Shown here: in pieces, positions 1 to 5,606 of the stretch
How positions within the stretch are numbered: the first letter of the stretch is position 1
How the letters are laid out: every line of letters begins with the position of its first letter
Assembly: GCA_002470185.1 (NCBI GenBank)
Contig: DKNG01000090.1
Span: 1 to 8,161, forward strand
Source of the DNA: Arcobacter sp. UBA7394
GTDB taxonomy: Bacteria; Campylobacterota; Campylobacteria; Campylobacterales; Arcobacteraceae
DNA: 8,161 nt
Direction: 5' to 3'
Made by a program: the position numbers and the translations under genes
The notes under the pieces: model-generated
Database searches by the model: none
The model's input: only the letters and a program-made list of their open reading frames with translations
What the model was told of the DNA's origin: nothing

Positions 1-873
1 CTACATGATATTACTACTAAAAGTTTATTGGATACAAAAGTTAATATCTCAAGTGGTGGTACACTAATTTCTGATGTAAATAAAGCAATTGATGATTTAG
101 TAGCACATGCAAATACTGCACCTTTTATAGCAAAAAAACTGATACAACAACTTACAAACTCTAATCCTAGTGCTAGTTATATTCAAGCAGTTGCTAGTAA
201 ATTTGGTACTAGTGGAGATCTAAAAGCTGTTATAAAAGAGATATTTTTAAATAGTGAAGCTAAAACAAGTGCAAAAAAACTAAAATCCCCACTGTTGCGA
301 ATCACTCAATTATTAAGAGCTTTTAATACATCTAATACTTCTAAAAAATTATGGTTTAGAGGAGATTTAGTAGATAATAAATTAAATCAGCATGTTTTAT
401 CTTCCCCTACTGTTTTTAATTTCTATTTACCAAACTACGCCCCGCACGGAAGTATTGAAAATGCAAATGAAGTGGCACCAGAATTTCAGTTACATAATTC
501 TGCTACATCAATAGCATACGTAAATAGTATGTATGAGTTACTTTTTAGTGATTCAAATAATAAACTAAATATTACAGTACCTACACAAATTCATGCAAGT
601 GAGTTTTTTAGAACTTCTGATACAACTTTAGCAAATGACAAACTTGCTTTTGATTTTACAAGTGAAAAAGCTTTAGCTACAGCCTTGGATATTGAAACCC
701 TAATAAAAAGAATCTCCTTAGTTTTAACTGGAAAAGAAAACATTAGCATATTAAATGAAATCAAAAATACAATTGATAATGAAATTGGATATAGCAATAA
801 AAACTGGGTAGTTCAAACAGTAGTATTTATGATTGCTATTTCACCTGAATTTACAGTATTGAAAAAAAGATAA
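1..873 (+). CDS. DUF1800 family protein, C-terminal part (5' end outside window)
   Basis: The reading frame is open from base 1 (first codons read Leu-His-Asp), so the gene begins upstream and only about 290 C-terminal codons are seen. The TTG at 28 could be read as a start, but it lies inside the conserved domain and has no ribosome site, so I do not use it. DUF1800 hallmarks are visible in order: a His-Asp near the first base, a Gly-Gly followed by an acidic helix, 'NTAPFIAKKLIQQL' with 'TSNPSASYI' a little further on, 'GDLKAVIKEIF', 'SPLLRITQLLRAF' and 'LSSPTVFNFYLPNYAPHG'. The family has no firmly assigned biochemical role; members are large, usually exported, and are encoded beside DUF1501 genes, as here. 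The N-terminal half and any signal peptide are off the window. The next gene starts 9 bases after the TAA, indicating co-transcription. Family assignment is strong; function is unknown. Confidence 0.88.
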   Translation, partial: LHDITTKSLLDTKVNISSGGTLISDVNKAIDDLVAHANTAPFIAKKLIQQLTNSNPSASYIQAVASKFGTSGDLKAVIKEIFLNSEAKTSAKKLKSPLLRITQLLRAFNTSNTSKKLWFRGDLVDNKLNQHVLSSPTVFNFYLPNYAPHGSIENANEVAPEFQLHNSATSIAYVNSMYELLFSDSNNKLNITVPTQIHASEFFRTSDTTLANDKLAFDFTSEKALATALDIETLIKRISLVLTGKENISILNEIKNTIDNEIGYSNKNWVVQTVVFMIAISPEFTVLKKR

Positions 874-882
874 AGGCATAAA

Positions 883-2358
883 ATGAGTGAAAAATTAACA
901 AGACGAGAGTTTATAAAAAACTCCACTGCAATGGCTATTAGTGCTTCAATGTTTTTACATGGTTGTGGAGAAGCAGGATCTTTGAGTATAAATACAAATA
1001 GCAATTCAAATACCAATAATAATCCAAGTAATTCAAACAATAATATAAATGCTAATAAATCTTTAGTTTATGTAATGCTTGCAGGAGGAAATGATAGTTT
1101 TAATATGTTAGTTCCTACAAATACAAACTCTTACAATGAATATCAAAGTTCGAGATCAAACCTAGCAATAGCAAAAAATACCCTTTTACCTTTAAATAAT
1201 TTTACTGATTCAAATGCCAAGACTTTTGGTTTACATCCAAGTATGGCAAAGGTGCAAAATCTATTTAACACTAAGAAACTATCATTTATTTCGAATATTG
1301 CACCTCTTGTAAAACCAACTAATAAGACTTCATTTAACAATAATAGTGTGGAACTACCTCTGGGATTAATGTCACACTCTGATCAAATAAAACATTGGCA
1401 AACATCAATAGCAAATGAAAGAACAAATATTGGGGTATTAGGAAAGTTTGCTGATAAATTCCAAGCTAATAAAGCAAATAATCAAATCTCTATGAATATC
1501 TCTTTATCTGGTACAAATATTTCACAAAATGGTAATTCTTCTAAAGAATATTCAGTGACAAAAGATGGAAGTATAGGTTTATTAGTAAAAGAGTCATCAT
1601 CTAACCCAGCAATTACACAACTAAACAATGCCCTACTTAGCAGTTTTAATACTGTTTTAAATAAGTCATATTCAGACTCATTTGAAGATACATATATGGA
1701 AACAACTAGGTATGCTCAAACACATCATGAAAAATTTAAAGCAGAAGTTAATAAAGTGAATATTGCTCACACTTATGTAAATTATGACAATAGAAGTGAT
1801 ATTAAATTTACAAGTACAGATAAATCTATTCCTGAACAATTTAAAATGATTGCTAAATCAATAAAAGCAGCAAGTGATTTAAATTTACCAAAACAAACAT
1901 TTTTTATTGAGTATTATGGGTGGGATCATCATGATGAACTTTTAAATAATCATAAAAGAATGTTAGAAGTATTAAGTAATGCATTAGGAGATTTCCAAGC
2001 CTCACTAGAAGAATTAGGAGTTGATGATAAAACCCTAACTGTTGTTGCTTCTGATTTTGCTAGAACACTTACCTCTAATGGAAATGGAACTGACCATGGA
2101 TGGGGAGGAAATGCAATAATTATGGGTAAAGATATCAAAGGTGGGGAAGTTTTTGGGGAATACCCTAGTTTGGCTTTAGATAGTAGTGTTGATATAGGTG
2201 GAGGAGTAATAATACCTAGTTTATCTACAGATGAAATGTTTGCAGAACTTGCCCTTTGGTTTGGATATGAAAAAAATGAATTAGATACTATATTACCTAA
2301 TTTGAAAAACTTTTATTCTACTGCTAGCACAGATAATCCTATTGGATTTTTATCCTAA
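883..2358 (+). CDS. DUF1501 family protein with twin-arginine signal, probable Tat-exported lipoprotein
   Basis: A complete protein of 491 residues; ATG preceded by an AAAGG site overlapping the previous stop codon. Residues 6-12 read TRREFIK, a near-perfect Tat motif (S/T-R-R-x-F-L-K), followed by a modest hydrophobic stretch and 'FLHGC' (Cys28), a possible lipobox. Residues 34-59 are an Asn/Ser-rich low-complexity linker. The globular domain has DUF1501 hallmarks: 'MLAGGNDSFNMLVP' (65-78), 'FGLHPSMAKV' (115-124), 'SHSDQIKHWQT' (164-174), 'GWDHHDELLNNH' (346-357), 'ASDFARTLTSNGNGTDHGWG' (389-408), 'KGGEVFGEYPSL' (419-430) and a C-terminal 'STDEMFAELALWFG'. The family is related to the alkaline phosphatase/sulfatase fold; the GGND, GWDHH and TDHGW Asp/His groups are plausible metal ligands, which is inference. 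Tat export fits a protein that loads a cofactor before translocation. Its DUF1800 neighbour is the usual partner. Substrate unknown. His at -2 of the lipobox is unusual, so lipidation is uncertain. Confidence 0.9.
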   Translation: MSEKLTRREFIKNSTAMAISASMFLHGCGEAGSLSINTNSNSNTNNNPSNSNNNINANKSLVYVMLAGGNDSFNMLVPTNTNSYNEYQSSRSNLAIAKNTLLPLNNFTDSNAKTFGLHPSMAKVQNLFNTKKLSFISNIAPLVKPTNKTSFNNNSVELPLGLMSHSDQIKHWQTSIANERTNIGVLGKFADKFQANKANNQISMNISLSGTNISQNGNSSKEYSVTKDGSIGLLVKESSSNPAITQLNNALLSSFNTVLNKSYSDSFEDTYMETTRYAQTHHEKFKAEVNKVNIAHTYVNYDNRSDIKFTSTDKSIPEQFKMIAKSIKAASDLNLPKQTFFIEYYGWDHHDELLNNHKRMLEVLSNALGDFQASLEELGVDDKTLTVVASDFARTLTSNGNGTDHGWGGNAIIMGKDIKGGEVFGEYPSLALDSSVDIGGGVIIPSLSTDEMFAELALWFGYEKNELDTILPNLKNFYSTASTDNPIGFLS

Positions 2359-2360
2359 AT

Positions 2361-2401
2361 AATGCTTTACTATAGACCATAGGTCTAAGTAAAGTATTTT
2401 T
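2361..2401 (+). terminator. Probable intrinsic terminator after the DUF1800-DUF1501 pair
   Basis: Starting two bases after the DUF1501 stop codon, 2361-2378 pairs with 2382-2398. The stem has about 17 pairs with one bulged A at 2372 and one G-U pair, around a three-base loop (ATA, 2379-2381). A run of five T follows at 2397-2401, partly shared with the base of the stem. The stem is AT-rich, as usual in low-GC genomes, with its only strong cluster (GACC/GGTC) at the loop end. The top of this stem is itself the palindrome TAGACC-ATA-GGTCTA, a near copy of the operator-like site further downstream, so the element may also work as a protein-binding site. Confidence 0.7.
2373..2387. promoter_or_regulatory. 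Upstream operator-like palindrome (copy 1)
   Basis: The 15-base sequence TAGACCATAGGTCTA has perfect 6-base arms around ATA. It differs at only 2 of 15 positions from copy 2 at 2431-2445, and the two centres lie 58 bases apart. It forms the loop-proximal part of the terminator stem. A symmetric site with TAGAC arms resembles operators of TetR-family dimers; that comparison is from general knowledge, and no regulator gene is present in the window. The repeated sequence argues for a protein site rather than only an RNA hairpin, since a terminator alone need not match the second site. Confidence 0.5.
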
Positions 2402-2416
2402 AAAGTTTTAAGTTAT

Positions 2417-2422
2417 TATAAT
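2417..2422 (+). promoter_or_regulatory. Predicted sigma-70 -10 box of the GyrI-like/radical SAM/Rieske operon
   Basis: A perfect TATAAT lies 47 bases upstream of the ATG at 2470, in the only non-coding gap ahead of the four-gene operon. No good -35 hexamer is visible about 17 bases upstream (bases near 2394-2399 read GTATTT). Promoters of Campylobacterota often lack a conserved -35 and have a T-rich upstream region, which fits the T-rich 2397-2410. The expected transcription start is around 2429-2431, giving a leader of about 40 bases. Confidence 0.6.
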
Positions 2423-2427
2423 TTCAC

Positions 2428-2448
2428 TTATAGACCATTAGTCTATAA
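2428..2448. promoter_or_regulatory. Operator-like palindrome overlapping the predicted transcription start (copy 2)
   Basis: Arms TTATAGAC (2428-2435) and GTCTATAA (2441-2448) are perfectly complementary around a five-base spacer. The core TAGACCATTAGTCTA (2431-2445) matches copy 1 at 13 of 15 positions. It begins five bases after the TATAAT box, exactly over the expected start of transcription, where a bound dimer would block RNA polymerase. This placement, and the second copy upstream, suggest repression by a TetR-like dimer, possibly with both sites occupied. The binding protein is not encoded here. A leader hairpin is an alternative reading, but no T-run follows, so it is not a terminator. 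Confidence 0.6.
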
Positions 2449-2469
2449 ATTAAGATAGGACTAAACAAA

Positions 2470-2967
2470 ATGTTAAAAATACTAATTTTTCTTATACTAT
2501 TTACATTTTCAAATGCTTTAGAGTTCAACTTCAAACAAACAGCATTAGATGAATTTGAAGTAAAAGGTTTTAGTGCAGCAATTGTATATAAAACAAAAGA
2601 AGATAGAGATAATCAAATAGCAAAATTATGGGAAAAGATATTTTCATCAGATAATTTTTCAGTAAAAAAAAGTAAAAATAAAAAACTATATGTGGTTTAT
2701 ACTAATTATAAAAAGAACTCTTTTGATTGTTTTATAGGAATAAAATCTGATTTAAAAATTAAAAACTTCGAAAGTAAACTTATCAAAGATTCAAAATATC
2801 AAAGAGGTATTTTAAAATACGAACAGAATTTAAATATGAGTGATATATGGGATGAAATTCAAAAAGAAAAAGTAAATAGAAATTTTAAAACAGATATTGA
2901 AGAGTACAAATTATTTGACCTAAGTAAAAGTAAATATGATGTAACAATTTATTTATCATCAAAATAA
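2470..2967 (+). CDS. Exported GyrI-like (AraC effector-binding-like) domain protein
   Basis: A protein of 165 residues, first gene of a four-gene operon; the ATG lies nine bases after a TAGGA site (2456-2460). Residues 1-16 form a short signal peptide: MLK, a hydrophobic core, then 'SNA' before Leu17 as a likely signal peptidase I cleavage site. The mature part fits the GyrI-like/AraC effector-binding fold: 'FEVKGFSAAIVYKT' as first strand, 'IAKLWEKIFSSDNF' helix (50-63), 'KLYVVYTNY' (72-80), 'FDCFIGIKSD' (85-94), 'SKYQRGILKYE' (108-118), 'MSDIWDEIQKE' helix (123-133), then 'TDIEEYKLFD' (141-150) with the acidic residues typical of the ligand pocket, and a final strand 'YDVTIYLSSK'. Such domains bind small, often hydrophobic or cationic molecules, and some GyrI-like proteins hydrolyse cyclopropane-containing toxins. 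Most members are cytoplasmic, so export is unusual. Ligand unknown; a binding or sensing role near the envelope is inference. Confidence 0.72.
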   Translation: MLKILIFLILFTFSNALEFNFKQTALDEFEVKGFSAAIVYKTKEDRDNQIAKLWEKIFSSDNFSVKKSKNKKLYVVYTNYKKNSFDCFIGIKSDLKIKNFESKLIKDSKYQRGILKYEQNLNMSDIWDEIQKEKVNRNFKTDIEEYKLFDLSKSKYDVTIYLSSK

Positions 2968-2976
2968 GGACAAAAA

Positions 2977-4227
2977 ATGAAAGTTTCAAAAGTTTTACTT
3001 ATTAAAGCATCAGCGCCAAGTGATTTCAAAGATTATAAAGCAAAAAGAGGAAGCCCCTCACAAAATATATTTTCAGCAGCAGCTGAGTTAAAAGGCAGAG
3101 TTGAATTAGAACTTATTGATGAAACAGCAAATCATCTCGTAAACTATAAAAGTGATGCCCAAATTATTGGAATATTTTTTTCAACTCCTGATGCAATAAG
3201 AGCATACGAAATAGCATCAAAATTTAAAGATACGGGAAAAATAGTATTCTTAGCTGGTTTACATGCTAGTTTTATGAGCGATGAAGCACTTAAATACGCC
3301 CATAGTGTAATCCAAGGTGAATGTGAAGGTATAATTCATGATTTATTAGATGATTATGAAAGAGGTGATATATTAAAAGATATCTATAAAAGAGATTCTA
3401 TTCTTGATTTAAAAGAGTTAAAACCCTATCCAACAGATCTCATAGCAAAAGAAGATTATGATGATTTTTGGACAGTTACCGTAAGTAGAGGATGTCCTTA
3501 TAAATGCCACTTCTGTGTTGTAAATCCATTTTTTGGGAAAATAAGATATAGACCAATTAAACAAATAGTAGAAGAAATAGCAAATAGCAAAGCTTCTTTT
3601 ATTGAGTTACACTCGGATAATCTAACAGCTGATAAAAACTATGCAAAAGAGTTATTCCAAGCAATAACTCCTTTGAATATCAAATGGGCAGTTGCAAGTG
3701 ATATTTCAATAGCACAAGATGATGAACTTTTAAGACTAGCTTCAAAAAGTGGTCTAATGTATTTATTAGTTGGATTAGAAACTCCATCACAAGAAGCACT
3801 AAAGGGTACGGGAAAAGGTTTTGTAAAAGTAAATGAAATAAAAGATAGAATCAAAAAACTACATGACCATGGAATTATAGTTGATTCAGCAATGATGTTT
3901 GGTTTTGATGAACATGATAAATCAATCTTTGATAGAAGTTTAGAGTTTGCATTAGATGTGAAAATTGATGTTTGTGACCCTGTGGTTCAAATACCTTTTC
4001 CAGGAACAAAACTTTTTAAAGATTTAGAGAATCAAAATAGAATTCTAACATATGACTGGTCACGTTATAATGGTTCGGATGTTGTATATGAACCAAAAAA
4101 TTTAAGTGTTGAAGAGTTACTTCAAGGTCAATATGATTTCTATAAACAATTTAATTCTTTTTCAAACTATAGTAAAAGAAAATTTAGACAAATAAACCAA
4201 CTTGGGATGAATACATTTTATGCATAG
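2977..4227 (+). CDS. B12-binding-domain radical SAM protein (class B type)
   Basis: A protein of 416 residues; the ATG follows an AAGGA site (2966-2970) that overlaps the previous stop codon. Residues 1-135 look like the Rossmann-type cobalamin-binding domain of class B radical SAM enzymes: 'KVLLIKASAP', 'ELELIDETANH', 'AQIIGIFFSTPDA', 'KIVFLAGLHASFM' (usually GGxHxT) and 'VIQGECEGII' (usually GEGE). As is normal in this class, the DxHxxG cobalamin-ligand motif is absent. The radical SAM core begins at 'VTVSRGCPYKCHFC', with the [4Fe-4S] ligands Cys173, Cys177 and Cys180 (CxxxCxxC). Further core signs are 'YRPIKQIVEEI', 'VGLETPSQEAL' (265-275), 'MMFGFDEHD' (306-314) and 'IPFPGTKLF' (339-347). 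The C-terminal 'WSRYNGSDVVYEPKNLS' (361-377) resembles the extension of lipid-modifying relatives. Relatives act as methylases or catalyse radical rearrangements, ring formation or lipid modification; the substrate here cannot be read. At 416 residues it is rather short for the class. Confidence 0.88.
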   Translation: MKVSKVLLIKASAPSDFKDYKAKRGSPSQNIFSAAAELKGRVELELIDETANHLVNYKSDAQIIGIFFSTPDAIRAYEIASKFKDTGKIVFLAGLHASFMSDEALKYAHSVIQGECEGIIHDLLDDYERGDILKDIYKRDSILDLKELKPYPTDLIAKEDYDDFWTVTVSRGCPYKCHFCVVNPFFGKIRYRPIKQIVEEIANSKASFIELHSDNLTADKNYAKELFQAITPLNIKWAVASDISIAQDDELLRLASKSGLMYLLVGLETPSQEALKGTGKGFVKVNEIKDRIKKLHDHGIIVDSAMMFGFDEHDKSIFDRSLEFALDVKIDVCDPVVQIPFPGTKLFKDLENQNRILTYDWSRYNGSDVVYEPKNLSVEELLQGQYDFYKQFNSFSNYSKRKFRQINQLGMNTFYA

Positions 4228-4235
4228 GAGAAAAA

Positions 4236-4484
4236 ATGAAAAAAATACTATTAGATAAACTAAAATCAAAACTAGCCTTATTATTTATTTTGATTTGTGT
4301 AATAAGTGGCAAATATTGGTTATTTGGATTTTTGTTTTTAGTTTGGGCAATATTAGATATTAGAAATAGACAAACTTACCTATTAGAAATAATTCAAAAA
4401 GATGAAAACCCAATTTTATATTGGATTATTGTAATAACTTGGTTTACTTTTGCAATATTGAGTTTTTTCACGGTTTCAAGTTAA
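4236..4484 (+). CDS. Small membrane protein, 82 residues, unknown function
   Basis: The ATG is preceded by TAGGAG (4225-4230), which includes the stop codon of the radical SAM gene, so the two are tightly linked; the next gene starts 9 bases after this one ends. The protein has a basic N-terminus (MKKILLDKLKSK), a long hydrophobic region at about 13-41 broken by Gly-Lys at 25-26 (one long or two short membrane segments), a charged loop at about 42-57 (DIRNRQTYLLEIIQKDENP) and a final membrane segment at about 59-79 rich in Ile, Trp and Phe. I do not recognise a family. Its position between an enzyme that often acts on lipids or hydrophobic substrates and a Rieske oxygenase suggests it may anchor the pathway to the membrane or carry electrons or substrate. 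It has no Cys pair or His ligands to support a redox cofactor, so anchoring is the likelier guess. Confidence 0.7.
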   Translation: MKKILLDKLKSKLALLFILICVISGKYWLFGFLFLVWAILDIRNRQTYLLEIIQKDENPILYWIIVITWFTFAILSFFTVSS

Positions 4485-4493
4485 GGTTATAAG

Positions 4494-5606
4494 ATGCAAG
4501 AAATAAAACAAATATTAGATAAGACTGCTTATTATGATGAAGCATGTTTTGAGAATGAAAAAGAAAAAATCTTTGAGACACAATGGCAATTTGTATGTAT
4601 GGAAGATGAGCTAAATGAACCTAAATCTTATATATTAAAAGATATTGGAAATACACCTATTATTGTAGTTAATGATAAAAATGAAATTAATGCTTTTGTA
4701 AATATATGTTCACACAGAGGAATGACAATTTTACGAGGTGATGAAAAAATTGAGTCTTCTATAATATGTCCTTATCATAACTGGAACTTCTCACTAAAAG
4801 GCGAATTAAAAGGACTTCCTCAAAGTAAAGAGTTTGCCCATAAAGAAAAAAAATGCCTAGGATTAAAAAAAGCTCAATGTGAAGTTTGGAATGGCTTAGT
4901 ATTTGTAAACCTTGATTTAAAAGCTCAAAGTATTAGGGATATTCTAAATCCTATTAAAAACAGAATTTTGCCTTATGATAATATCTCTGAGTTAAAATCA
5001 AATGATGGATATAAATATATTATAAATGCAAACTGGAAAATATTCGTAGAAAATTACATGGATGTATATCATTTATTTCATATTCATAAAGAGAGTCTAA
5101 AAGAGTATGACCATAAAAACTCGCACAATGAGTTTGTAAATAATCAATGGTTATTCTATCAGCCACTAAGCCAAAAAGGGAAAAGTTCTAGCTCTTGGTG
5201 GAATGGATATATGGGTGATATAAAATCATTTAATGGTCAAAAAGGTGCTTATGTAAGTATGTTATTTCCGAACTTTGGAATAACAGCAACGGAGAACTTA
5301 TGTATGTTTATTCATATAAAACCTCTAAGTGCAACACAAACTGAAATTGAAGTATTTATTAAATCAAACTATGGTTCAAAGAAGTTTAAAAATGACTTAG
5401 TTTATGATTATAGAGATGGGAAAAAATCAAAGAGTGAGTTATTGAAAAAACCTGATGTTATGAATGAGGATATATATGTTTGCGAGATGATTCAAAAAAA
5501 TATTAAATCACCTCACTTTAAAGTAAATGCCTTAGCTCAAGACTTAGAAAAACCCCTCTTTGAGTATCAATCTATTATAGAAAAGCTTCTTAATCCAAAG
5601 ATATAG
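4494..5606 (+). CDS. Rieske non-heme iron oxygenase, alpha-type catalytic subunit
   Basis: A protein of 370 residues; ATG preceded by AAGG overlapping the previous stop codon. The N-terminal Rieske domain has 'NICSHRGM' (Cys72, His74) and 'CPYHNWNF' (Cys92, His95), the full set of [2Fe-2S] ligands in the CxH...CxxH pattern. The C-terminal SRPBCC-type catalytic domain has 'ENYMDVYHLFHIHKESL' (186-202): Asp190 is the expected bridge residue, and His193 and His198 (H-x4-H) the mononuclear iron ligands. The third ligand is probably Asp326 in 'NEDIYVCEMIQKNIKSP' (324-340), a typical C-terminal signature. The 'VWNGLVFVNLD' strand (131-141) is also typical. The length and the 'EDxxxCExxQ' pattern resemble the choline/glycine-betaine/carnitine oxygenase branch more than naphthalene dioxygenase. 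The enzyme activates O2 using electrons from a ferredoxin or flavin reductase; no reductase or beta subunit is in the window, so electrons must come from elsewhere. Substrate unknown. Its last 17 bases overlap the convergent antiporter gene. Confidence 0.92.
   Translation: MQEIKQILDKTAYYDEACFENEKEKIFETQWQFVCMEDELNEPKSYILKDIGNTPIIVVNDKNEINAFVNICSHRGMTILRGDEKIESSIICPYHNWNFSLKGELKGLPQSKEFAHKEKKCLGLKKAQCEVWNGLVFVNLDLKAQSIRDILNPIKNRILPYDNISELKSNDGYKYIINANWKIFVENYMDVYHLFHIHKESLKEYDHKNSHNEFVNNQWLFYQPLSQKGKSSSSWWNGYMGDIKSFNGQKGAYVSMLFPNFGITATENLCMFIHIKPLSATQTEIEVFIKSNYGSKKFKNDLVYDYRDGKKSKSELLKKPDVMNEDIYVCEMIQKNIKSPHFKVNALAQDLEKPLFEYQSIIEKLLNPKI

Noticed and set aside
28..30. TTG at 28 as the start of the DUF1800 gene
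   Set aside because: The frame is open to base 1, the upstream codons continue the family pattern (His-Asp), and there is no ribosome site in front.
985..1059. Repetitive AAT-rich stretch as a DNA tandem repeat
   Set aside because: It is in frame and encodes the Asn/Ser linker of the DUF1501 protein, with no regular DNA repeat unit.
591..1340. Several minus-strand open frames opposite the DUF1800 and DUF1501 genes
   Set aside because: They are shadows of coding sequence with strong family motifs on the + strand; none has a convincing ribosome site or recognisable protein.
3549..3556. Single TATAGACC half-site inside the radical SAM gene (and TAGACC near 8113)
   Set aside because: No matching second arm at the right spacing; expected by chance in AT-rich DNA and located within conserved coding sequence.
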